Shown here piece after piece: positions 43,948 to 55,448 of a stretch of 64,000 nucleotides of DNA (position 1 is the first letter of the stretch; each line of letters begins with the position of its first letter). Source of the stretch: Verrucomicrobiota bacterium (GTDB lineage Bacteria; Verrucomicrobiota; Verrucomicrobiia; Chthoniobacterales; SZAS-18); contig JANXRG010000035.1 in the NCBI GenBank assembly GCA_025353105.1, forward strand, positions 93,092 to 157,091, in the 5' to 3' direction. Made by a program: the position numbers and the translations under genes. Below the pieces are notes generated by a model. That model did not search any database. It saw nothing but the letters and a program-made list of their open reading frames with translations, and was not told the DNA's origin.

Positions 43948-45735
43948 ATGTCCCTGCCTGAGTCTGACGCTCCTCTCCTCGATCTTTCGAATCTCAAGTT
44001 CCAGCCCGCCTGGGTAAACGAGTCGTCGGATTTTTCGCAGTATGCGGGATCGACCGACACCGGCGATCGACGCCACGGCGGCGATCGTGATGGACGGCGT
44101 CCGCGCCCCGCCACCGGCGGCGCCCGCCCCGGACGCGATCGCCAAGCTCCCGGCGCCCGGCGCGAACCCGATCGTGGCCCCGCTCGCGGCAGTGGCCCGC
44201 GCGCCGACGGTCCGCGCCGCCCCCGTTCCGAGTCCGGTCCGCGCGGTCCGCGCGACAGCCGGCCTCAGGATGCACCCCGCCGCGATCACCGGGACGAGGC
44301 GCCATTGCCGGTACCGGCAGTGAAGGTCGAATTCTTGCCCGACGAGGCGGTCGTGACCGCGCTCGCGACGCAGATTCGCGCGACGCATCTCACGTATCCG
44401 CTCTTCGGCTTGGCGAAGAAATTTCTGGAGAAGCCCGAATACCATCGCGTGATGCTGACCGCCGACGTGAAGGAAGGCTCGGCCGCCCCGGAACTTTTTC
44501 GCGTGGGCGAGGACGGCGTGGTGACGCTGGATCGACGCGCGGCGGAGCGCATCGCGTTTGAGCGAAACCGCGCGGCACTGTACGACGAGAAGACCGAGCA
44601 GGGTGAACCGCCGAAGGGAAATTTTTCCAACGTCGCGCGCTGTCGGCTCGACGGCACGCTGCTCGGCCCGACGAATCATCATGCATACCAGACGGCGCTG
44701 CGCTCACTTTATGACCAGCGCTATTCCCGGCGGATGCCCTTCGAGCATTTCCGCCGCGAAATCGAAGTCGTAAGCGATCCGGCGGAGGTCGAGAAATGGA
44801 AGGAACAGACGCGCGCGTCGACGACGTTCACCGTGATCGGCAGCGAGCCACCGGTCGTGCTCAAGTCGCTCGCGGAAGTTCGACAACATTTCGACGATCA
44901 TCACCTCGGGTCGATGGTGAAAACCGGCGCTTCGTTCATCCTGGCTGGCTCCGCGGCGCGCTCGAATCCTGATCCCGCGCTCTCCCGTGCCATGCGTTCC
45001 GCGTGGGAAGCCGAGTCCCGCTACCCGGGCAATCTCGTGCAGCACGTACGCGCCGGTCTGCAAAAAGCCAGCCTGCAAATCTTCAAACACCGGAAGAAAT
45101 TCGTCCACGTTTCCGGCGTGCGGCCGCTCGCGTTCCGGCACGACCCGGATTCTCTGGTGTCAGAGAACGTGCAGGCAATTCTCGCCGCGATCGCGGCGCG
45201 TCCCGGCATCTCGCGCAAGGCCCTCGCGGAAAAAATTCTCGGCCCCACACCCGAGTCGCCGGCCGCGCCCACCCCGGTTGCCACGCAAGAAACCGTGGCT
45301 GAAGTCGAGCCCGTGACGACTGATGCGACGACGGCGGTAACCGACGAGCCCAGGACCGAGGCTACCGAACCGACGGCATCCGCCGCGTCCACGACGGACG
45401 AGCGGAAGAATGAAGTGGCCGAACCAGTCCCGATCGCGCCGGAAGATCCGCACGCAAAGGCGAAGGTCGCGTTGGTGGCGGACCTCCTCTGGCTGGTGAC
45501 TTCGGGTCATGTGATTGCCTTTCACGACGGCACCTATGATCTGCCGCCGTCACCGGTGGCGAAACCCGTGGTCGCCGCGACCTCGCCCACGGTCGCTGTC
45601 GAGTGCACTGTCGCGCCGGAGGTCACCCCCGCGCCCACCGAGGACGCGAAGATCGAAACGACGATTCTGGAACCCGGCGCACTCGCGAACGCGGAAATTG
45701 CGACGCCGATCACCGAGGCACCGATCGCGCTCTGA
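43948..45735 (+). CDS. Conserved hypothetical protein with Arg/Gly-rich disordered N-terminal region
   Basis: A 595-residue protein. Residues ~1-35 look ordered (LLDLSNLKFQPAWVNESSDF). About 35-118 form a strongly basic low-complexity stretch of Arg, Gly, Pro and Asp with RG-type repeats (for example GGDRDGRRPRPATGG, GPRGPRDSRPQD). The central part (about 120-425) is well-behaved protein (YPLFGLAKKFLEKPEYHRV; FSNVARCRLDGTLLGPTNHH; YSRRMPFEHFRREIEVV). The C-terminal ~165 residues are Ala/Thr/Glu/Pro-rich, interrupted by a short helical patch (KAKVALVADLLWLVTSGHVI). The RG-rich tract suggests RNA or nucleic-acid contact by analogy only. I recall similar central regions in PVC hypotheticals but cannot name a family. 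Confidence 0.75.
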   Translation: MSLPESDAPLLDLSNLKFQPAWVNESSDFSQYAGSTDTGDRRHGGDRDGRRPRPATGGARPGRDRQAPGARREPDRGPARGSGPRADGPRRPRSESGPRGPRDSRPQDAPRRDHRDEAPLPVPAVKVEFLPDEAVVTALATQIRATHLTYPLFGLAKKFLEKPEYHRVMLTADVKEGSAAPELFRVGEDGVVTLDRRAAERIAFERNRAALYDEKTEQGEPPKGNFSNVARCRLDGTLLGPTNHHAYQTALRSLYDQRYSRRMPFEHFRREIEVVSDPAEVEKWKEQTRASTTFTVIGSEPPVVLKSLAEVRQHFDDHHLGSMVKTGASFILAGSAARSNPDPALSRAMRSAWEAESRYPGNLVQHVRAGLQKASLQIFKHRKKFVHVSGVRPLAFRHDPDSLVSENVQAILAAIAARPGISRKALAEKILGPTPESPAAPTPVATQETVAEVEPVTTDATTAVTDEPRTEATEPTASAASTTDERKNEVAEPVPIAPEDPHAKAKVALVADLLWLVTSGHVIAFHDGTYDLPPSPVAKPVVAATSPTVAVECTVAPEVTPAPTEDAKIETTILEPGALANAEIATPITEAPIAL

Positions 45736-45797
45736 CGCGAAGTGGACGCCTGGAGCACGGTCCCGAAATACTCGCGGCGGACTCGCGACGTGGCGCC

Positions 45798-46271
45798 ATG
45801 AATATTTACCGACGTTCCGTAACGCTGGAGGCCTCGATCGGGGAAGTTTTTGCGTTTCATGCGAACCCGGCGAACATCGCGGCGATTTCTCCAGGGTGGC
45901 AACACGCGGAGATTCTACGCGGCGGCCAGCCCGCGCAGGCCGGCGGTGAATTCGCGTTTCGCGTTCGGTTCTTCCACTTGATTCCGGTCGTCTGGGTCGG
46001 TCGCTGGCGCGAAGTGGCATCGCCCACTCTGCTCTTCGATGAGGCGTCGTCGTGGTTGTTGCCGCGCTGGGAACACCGCCACCAGTTTCGCGCTTTAGGA
46101 CCGCGTTACACCGAGATGACCGACGTGGTGACCTACGCGTTGCCGCTTGGCGTGCTCGGACGGCTGTTGGAGCGGACCGTGATGAAGATGGTCTTTACCG
46201 GCATGTTTGAGGACCGGCACCGACGGACGCGCGCTTATTTCGAGGGGCGAACGGCGGTCTCGAAGCCCTGA
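45798..46271 (+). CDS. SRPBCC (START/Bet v1-like) family protein
   Basis: A 157-residue protein of the SRPBCC ligand-binding fold. The first strand and helix read NIYRRSVTLEASIGEVFAFH, then ANPANIAAISPGW, which is the standard start of the family. The later part has FRVRFFHLIPVVWVGRW and a long C-terminal helix (LGRLLERTVMKMVFTGMFE). These proteins bind hydrophobic ligands or act on polyketides; the role here is unknown. The ATG at 45798 lies 62 bp after the RG-rich gene. Its 3' end overlaps the C-terminal part of the convergent recQ by 37 bp. Confidence 0.82.
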   Translation: MNIYRRSVTLEASIGEVFAFHANPANIAAISPGWQHAEILRGGQPAQAGGEFAFRVRFFHLIPVVWVGRWREVASPTLLFDEASSWLLPRWEHRHQFRALGPRYTEMTDVVTYALPLGVLGRLLERTVMKMVFTGMFEDRHRRTRAYFEGRTAVSKP

Positions 46272-46813
46272 ATCAATTCGATGAAATGGGGCAGGTATTG
46301 CCGCGCCTTGAACTCGCCGACACCGCGAATTCTGCGGCCCGCTTCGAGCGAGCGCGGCCGCAGCCGCGCAAAGGCCCGCAGGGTTTCGTCCGGGAAAATA
46401 AGATACCGCGGCAGGTTTCCGCCTTCGACCGCAAGACGGTCCCGCTTGTCGCGCAACGCCGCGAGCAAGGGCGCATCCACGGCGTCGACCGAATCGGTGG
46501 CGGACGCGCCGCGCATCGGTGTCGATCGCGTGACGCGCGTCGCGCGCTCCGGCCAGCCGAGCGTGGGGTTTACTTCGCCGCGCATCACCGCATCGCCCGC
46601 GCTGGTGAGCGTCAGCAGCGGGTATTGCCCGGCCGTGCTGACGACGAGACCCTGGTCGAGGAACTCGCGAAAGAGTGAATTGAGATAACTCGCGCCTTCG
46701 CTCTTGAGCAGGCCGTGGGTGCTCAGGCGATCGAGTTGGGTCGCGAGAATTTCCTGCGAACGGCTGCCGAGCAGGCATTGCACGATGCGTCCGCGCCCGA
46801 AGCGCCCGCGCAT
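46235..46813 (-). pseudogene. recQ: Detached C-terminal part of recQ (RQC/HRDC region)
   Basis: In a different frame from the helicase core, this stretch reads GRFGRGRIVQCLLGSRSQEI, followed by LDRLSTHGLLKSEGASYLN (winged-helix RQC region). An HRDC domain ends it (LRDKRDRLAVEGGNLPRYL, then GVGEFKARQYLPHFIELI). These are exactly the parts missing from the main recQ frame, so a single frameshift near 46812-46830 splits the gene. An ATG at 46813 happens to lie at the new frame, so a separate 192-residue product is possible but would lack helicase activity. The shift could be a real mutation or a sequencing error. Confidence 0.7.
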
Positions 46814-48369
46814 TCGGCGCCCTCGCGGTCCGACATGCGCGCGACCCCGCTCAACGCCTTGCGGGCGACCGTCCACTCGATCTCCGTGCCGAGGCGCCGC
46901 TCGCCGAGCGTCGTGTTCAGGCAGTTGTCGCAGTTGCCGCACCGTGCGGGATCCGGCTCGCCGAAGTAGCGCAGAATGGCGAGCTGCCGGCAGTCGCGCG
47001 AGTAGGCCCAGTCGACAATCGACTTCAGCTTCGCGCGGTCGCGCCGCTCCTTTTCCGCCAGCGTCGCCCGGTCCAGCTTCAGCTCGCGCGATGATAATTT
47101 CGGGTGTTCGAGCCGCGTGCCGCGGGTGCGCGCGCCGGGAACGTCGAAGCGATCAATGTGTCCCGCCCGATGCAAAATGCTGAGCGCGGAACCGACCGCC
47201 ATGTCGTTGGTCTTCCCGGCGCCGCTCATGCGATCGGACAGATCCTTGATCGAGAGCACCACCTCGCCGCGCTCGTCGACGAGGGACTGCAGGGTGTCGT
47301 AGGTGTCGAGAATCAATTCGATCGGCGGATTTCCGCCCTCGATGAAAAATTCCTGCACGCGCGTGTCGGCGTGATTGAACAGCAGCTCGCAAACGGCGGG
47401 CTCGCCGTCGCGCCCGGCGCGGCCGGCCTCCTGATAATAGGCCTCCACGCTGCCGGGAATTTCGAAGTGCACGACAAAGCGGATGTCGGAGCGATCGATC
47501 CCCATGCCGAACGCGTTGGTCGCAACCGCGACGTCGCATTCCCGGCGGATAAAACGGTTTTGCGCGGCCTCGCGCTCCGCGTCGTCCAACCCGCCGTGGT
47601 AGGCGATGCACTTGACGCCCCACGCGGCGAGTTCGGCCGAGACCGCCTCCACGCGCTTGCGCGTCGCGCAGTACACGATCCCCGTGCGATGCTCACCCAC
47701 GAGGGCCCTCAAGCGTTCGTACTTGTGCGCCTCGCCGCTCGCGGCGATGACCGAAATCTTCAGATTCGGTCGGGCGAAGCCGGAGACGAATTCGCGTGGC
47801 GTCTCAAGCTGCAACCGCGTCAGAATGTCGGCGCGAACCTCCGGCGTGGCCGTGGCGGTGAATGCGGCGACCTGCGGATGGCCGAGGCGCTCGAGGGCCT
47901 CGTGCAGGCGAAAGTAATCCGGCCGGAAGTCATGACCCCATTGCGAGATGCAGTGCGCCTCATCGACGGCGAAGAGCGAAATTGTGGCGCGGCCGAGCGC
48001 GCTGACAAACGCGGGACTGCGAAACCGCTCCGGGGCGATGTAGACGAGCTTGAACTCACCGGACGCAAGCCGACCGATCCGATCGCGCTGTTCCTCGAGT
48101 GAAAGGGAGCTGTTGATGAGGGTTGCGTCGATCCCACGCCGCGCGAGGGCGTCGACCTGGTCCTTCATCAAGGCGATGAGCGGGGACACGACGACTGTCA
48201 CCCCCTCGAGCATGAGGGCCGGCAGCTGATAGCAGAGGGACTTGCCGCCGCCGGTGGGCATGACACAAAGGACATCCTGGCCGGCGAGAATCGCGTCGAT
48301 GACCTCCTCCTGCGCGTCGAGAAATTCCCGGAAGCCGAAATACTTCTCGAGGGCGTCATGCGGGGTCAT
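46723..48369 (-). CDS. recQ: ATP-dependent DNA helicase RecQ (frameshifted; helicase core and zinc domain)
   Basis: The N-terminal and central part of RecQ, 548 residues in this frame. The Q-motif region is YFGFREFLDAQEEVIDAIL. Walker A is MPTGGGKSLCYQLPA (about residue 38) and Walker B is AVDEAHCISQWGHDFRPDY. The second RecA domain has TGIVYCATRKRVEAVS and GRAGRDGEPAVCELLF. The zinc-binding cysteines are in RQLAILRYFGE and CGNCDNCLNTT. After VARMSDREGAE the frame leaves the family, and the expected RQC/HRDC part continues in another frame (46235-46813). The usual RecQ is about 600-710 residues. The start is ATG at 48369, divergent from the acyltransferase gene. Confidence 0.85.
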   Translation of the reverse strand: MTPHDALEKYFGFREFLDAQEEVIDAILAGQDVLCVMPTGGGKSLCYQLPALMLEGVTVVVSPLIALMKDQVDALARRGIDATLINSSLSLEEQRDRIGRLASGEFKLVYIAPERFRSPAFVSALGRATISLFAVDEAHCISQWGHDFRPDYFRLHEALERLGHPQVAAFTATATPEVRADILTRLQLETPREFVSGFARPNLKISVIAASGEAHKYERLRALVGEHRTGIVYCATRKRVEAVSAELAAWGVKCIAYHGGLDDAEREAAQNRFIRRECDVAVATNAFGMGIDRSDIRFVVHFEIPGSVEAYYQEAGRAGRDGEPAVCELLFNHADTRVQEFFIEGGNPPIELILDTYDTLQSLVDERGEVVLSIKDLSDRMSGAGKTNDMAVGSALSILHRAGHIDRFDVPGARTRGTRLEHPKLSSRELKLDRATLAEKERRDRAKLKSIVDWAYSRDCRQLAILRYFGEPDPARCGNCDNCLNTTLGERRLGTEIEWTVARKALSGVARMSDREGAECAGASGADASCNACSAAVRRKFSRPNSIA

Positions 48370-48545
48370 GGGTGGGAATTGTCGACCCGCCGGTGGATGC
48401 TGTGCAAGCGGCGCGATGCGGCCAAAATGCGCAGAAAGATGCGTGTGCGGCACGAAATTAGCAGTAAATGAGAGCATCGTCGGGGAATCCCGCGCGCTAC
48501 AATGCCCGCAGCGCGGCATTCCCCGGAACAACGCGAATCTGTACT

Positions 48546-49496
48546 ATGAGCCTCTGCCTTCTCTGTCCCGGCCAGGGTGGTCAGCATCCCGCGATGTTCA
48601 ATCATTTGCGCCTGGTACCCGAGGCGGAGGACATTTTTGCGGCCGCCCAGGAGCGCATGGGTGAAGGCTTTCTGGATGATATCCACGAAGGCGCCTCGAT
48701 GCTCTTCGCCAATCATTCCGCGCAACCACTGGTCTGCCTGTCGACCCTGGCGTGGTGGCATTCGCTCCGGTCGTTCGTCCCCGCGCCGGACCTGATCCTT
48801 GGCTACAGCGTCGGGGAAATCGCCGCGCACGCCTGCAGCGGGGTGTTCTCGGTCCGCGAGACCCTCGATCTCGCCCGCCTGCGCGCGGAGCTCATGGACG
48901 CGGCCGCGCGCGAAAATCCCGGGGCCATGCTGTCCCTGCGCGGGCTGCGTTGGACCCGACTCGAGCCGCTCATCGAACTGCACGGCCTCGAGCTCGCGAT
49001 CGCCGCGGGAATGGACCATTTCGTCGTGGGGGGCCGGCGTGATTCCCTCGAGGCGTTGCGAATTTCCGCGCTAACCTCCGGCGCGAGCAACGCCCACTGG
49101 CTGCCGGTCGCCGTCGCCGCCCACACTTCCCTGATGGAGCCGGCGCGCACGCCCTTCCATCGCGCGGTGTGGTCGTGCGTCTCCGGCAAGGCGGAGTGGG
49201 ACAGTGAAGCGCCGCTGGTACTGGCCGGCATTGACGCCACCGCGGTGCGGGACCAGGCCGCGCTCGTCCAGACGCTCAGCGACCAACTCGTGCAAACGGT
49301 CGAATGGGTGGCGTGCCTCGAAGCCGCGGCCGAACGTGGGGCGCGCGTGTTTCTTGAAATCGGACCGGGCGACACCCTCTCGAAGACGGTGCGCGATTGG
49401 AACGCGGACGCCATCGTGCGCAGCGTTGAGGAATTTCACAGCATCGAAGCCGTGGCGGAATGGGTGAATCGCCAGCTTGAAGAGGCCACCTCCTAA
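48546..49496 (+). CDS. FabD/MdcH-like malonyl-CoA:ACP-type acyltransferase
   Basis: A 316-residue acyltransferase of the FabD fold. It starts with the oxyanion motif CLLCPGQGGQHPAMF. The nucleophile elbow is GYSVGEIAAHACSG (GxSxGE). The active-site His is in AVAAHTSLMEPAR, and the C-terminal FLEIGPGDTLSKTV is typical. The overall sequence is closer to the malonate decarboxylase epsilon subunit MdcH than to FabD, but no mdcA-G genes are nearby, so it is an orphan. It is divergent from recQ and convergent with gyrB. Its true donor and carrier are unknown. Confidence 0.8.
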   Translation: MSLCLLCPGQGGQHPAMFNHLRLVPEAEDIFAAAQERMGEGFLDDIHEGASMLFANHSAQPLVCLSTLAWWHSLRSFVPAPDLILGYSVGEIAAHACSGVFSVRETLDLARLRAELMDAAARENPGAMLSLRGLRWTRLEPLIELHGLELAIAAGMDHFVVGGRRDSLEALRISALTSGASNAHWLPVAVAAHTSLMEPARTPFHRAVWSCVSGKAEWDSEAPLVLAGIDATAVRDQAALVQTLSDQLVQTVEWVACLEAAAERGARVFLEIGPGDTLSKTVRDWNADAIVRSVEEFHSIEAVAEWVNRQLEEATS

Positions 49497-49518
49497 CGGG
49501 CCCCAAAACTCGAATTTC

Positions 49519-49536
49519 GCGGCGCCCGGGCGCCGG
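49519..49536 (-). other. GC palindrome between convergent gyrB and acyltransferase genes
   Basis: The gap between the two stops holds the perfect 14-nt palindrome GGCGCCCGGGCGCC (49521-49534). On either strand the following bases are only weakly T-rich, so it is at best a poor terminator. Confidence 0.35.
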
Positions 49537-53497
<3,961 letters not shown>

Positions 53498-53534
53498 AGG
53501 AAAAGGAAGGCGGGCGAAGAGAGGGTCGCGGCTC

Positions 53535-54353
53535 TTACGAGTTATCCGACGCGGTGCGCGACTCGCTGCTCGTGCCGCTGGATTCGACGGGCACCGCGGG
53601 CTCCGCATTCCAGGCGGCGTCGGCGACGAACAACCCGCTCGCCCAAGACGGAGCGTCGCCGGACTCGCGCGAGGTCACCTGTCCCGGTTCGTACCCCTTC
53701 GAGGTCTCCACCGTGTCCATCAAGCGGTTGAGCTGCACCGGAGAAAGCTGCGCAGCCGGGGCATGCGGATCGATGCCTGCGGACTTCAGGGAATCGTCGG
53801 GAAGGTTCGACAGGTACGAATTGCGCACGATGTCGTTGACGCTCTGGTCCCCGGGCGCGGTGGAGAGTTTTTGCGCGAAGGCGCGCCGGCCGGCTTCGTA
53901 GCTCGGAAACACGGCCATGCCGTTGTCGGTGCCGATGGCGCCCTGGGCGATCGACCATTCGTCGTAGGGAACCTGACCGGGATTGTGGTTGCGCCACGAC
54001 GGGGAGCCACCCGACCGCAGCAGGCCGTCAAACATCGAGTAGCCGACGCCTTCGTTGTAACCAAAGGTGTTGTACGAGGATCGCGTCGGCGTCCACGAGG
54101 AGGCGCGGGACCGCCCGAAAATTCCGCCGAACAGGCCGCCCAGGCAGCCGCGAGGCACTGCCACCGGCGCCGAGCCTCCGCCCGACCCGCCATAAAATTC
54201 CCGCTCGATCGCGGCCGCCTCAGCGGAATCTTTGGCGGCGCGGATCCGCTGCGCGCAACGCAACGCGATCTGCTCGCCCACCGCGTCATTGGTCGCGCGG
54301 CAATGGGCGGCGCGCTGGTCCGCGCTTTGGGCAATGTCTTCAATCGTGTCCAT
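53535..54353 (-). CDS. Hypothetical protein with an NxNPGQ / GAIGT motif region
   Basis: A 272-residue protein I cannot assign firmly. The N-terminal ~55 residues are helical (DTIEDIAQSADQRAAHCRA). A Gly/Pro-rich hinge follows (GSGGGSAPVAVPRGCLGGLFG). The central motif block reads WRNHNPGQVPYDEW, then AQGAIGTDNGMAVFPSYEAGRR, with the spacing of the 'RNNNPGN...GxxG...FxxxxxGxxA' pattern. That pattern is seen in phage structural and muramidase-associated proteins. The C-terminal part is Ser/Ala-rich and probably disordered. No signal peptide is evident. It sits 34 bp downstream of a glycosyltransferase gene on the same strand. A peptidoglycan- or phage-related origin is only a suggestion. Confidence 0.6.
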   Translation of the reverse strand: MDTIEDIAQSADQRAAHCRATNDAVGEQIALRCAQRIRAAKDSAEAAAIEREFYGGSGGGSAPVAVPRGCLGGLFGGIFGRSRASSWTPTRSSYNTFGYNEGVGYSMFDGLLRSGGSPSWRNHNPGQVPYDEWSIAQGAIGTDNGMAVFPSYEAGRRAFAQKLSTAPGDQSVNDIVRNSYLSNLPDDSLKSAGIDPHAPAAQLSPVQLNRLMDTVETSKGYEPGQVTSRESGDAPSWASGLFVADAAWNAEPAVPVESSGTSSESRTASDNS

Positions 54354-54387
54354 GGAGAAGGGAAATGCTGAACGAAACGACGCGGGA

Positions 54388-55323
54388 TCAGCAAGCGGGA
54401 AACGGATGATCCTCGCGCCGCTGTCCAAAGTAGCCGCGCGCCCATTCCCGGATGCGGTCACCGGTACCGGTCCACTCCCAGCAACCGGTCCGCCCAAACT
54501 GCAGGTCGCGCGCCGGATCGAAATTGAAATCGGCCAGCTCGCGGTTGCGCAGCACATAGCGGCGATCGGCCATCTCGCCGTGCCAGAGGTGATAGATCGT
54601 TCCCGGCGTGAACCCGATCGACCCGCCGAGATCGGGCGACACGCGCTCGCGCCACTCGGCGAAATAGGAGCGATGCGCATTGCCTCGCCCCAAGATGCGA
54701 TCCAGGCAGGCCGAATCCCCGTCGCCGGCAAAGGCATGCGCCATCATGTGGTCACCACTCCCGGCGACACACGCGTCGTACAACCCGTGCGTTTCGACCC
54801 ATTCGCGCTGCGCGGCCCAGGCGAAACCGGAGTGACCATGTCGATCGAAATGTCCGCGCCGAAGCAGGGCGCGATCGCGCGCAAAGACCGCCGCGAAGCC
54901 CTCCCAATGCTGGCCCGCGCCCGCGAATTCCGCATGGCCGCGCGGCAGCCGCACCACCGACGCGAACGGCTGGACGACGGCGAAGCGCTCCAGCCGCGCG
55001 CAGGTTTCCTGCGCCCACCGGGGGTTTGCAAAAAGAATGTCGCCATCGAGCCAGGCGACCTTGGTGACACGCGGGGGAAGCGACGCAATGGCCAAATTGA
55101 GCAGACGTTCCTTCTGCCACATGACATCGCGTGCGCGAACCTGCCGGACATCCTCCGCGGGCGGGAGCTCGAACGGCGCCTCCCCGAACGCGCATTCGAT
55201 CACGCGCAACGCAACGCCCTGGTCCGCCAGCGCGGTCCGGAAGCGGAAAAAATTGTCAGTCTTGGTGCGATACCCGCCCGGATTGAAGAGGCAGGTGACG
55301 GCGGAAAAATTGTCCAGGCTCAT
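54388..55323 (-). CDS. Putative glycosyltransferase (GT-A-like)
   Basis: A 311-residue protein with features of a small GT-A glycosyltransferase. The start FSAVTCLFNPGGYRTKTDNF and ARDVMWQKERLLNLAIASL precede the likely nucleotide-sugar/metal motif VAWLDGDILFANP (DGD in place of DxD). A later region has HWEGFAAVFARDR and AGSGDHMMAHAFAGDG. The C-terminus reads IYHLWHGEMADRRYVLR. The predicted sugar donor and acceptor are unknown. The ATG at 55323 fits the fold start; it is divergent from the S46 peptidase, and is followed on the same strand by the NPG-motif protein. Confidence 0.72.
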   Translation of the reverse strand: MSLDNFSAVTCLFNPGGYRTKTDNFFRFRTALADQGVALRVIECAFGEAPFELPPAEDVRQVRARDVMWQKERLLNLAIASLPPRVTKVAWLDGDILFANPRWAQETCARLERFAVVQPFASVVRLPRGHAEFAGAGQHWEGFAAVFARDRALLRRGHFDRHGHSGFAWAAQREWVETHGLYDACVAGSGDHMMAHAFAGDGDSACLDRILGRGNAHRSYFAEWRERVSPDLGGSIGFTPGTIYHLWHGEMADRRYVLRNRELADFNFDPARDLQFGRTGCWEWTGTGDRIREWARGYFGQRREDHPFPAC

Positions 55324-55448
55324 TTCGGGAAGGGCAACAGGCGTGGGCAGTGAGGGCCGGAAGGGAGAACCACGATTGGTCGAAATCTGCAAGATTCGCG
55401 TTTGTCTTTCACAGGAGAAGGGCGCAGCTTCGACATCTTTCCCCCATT

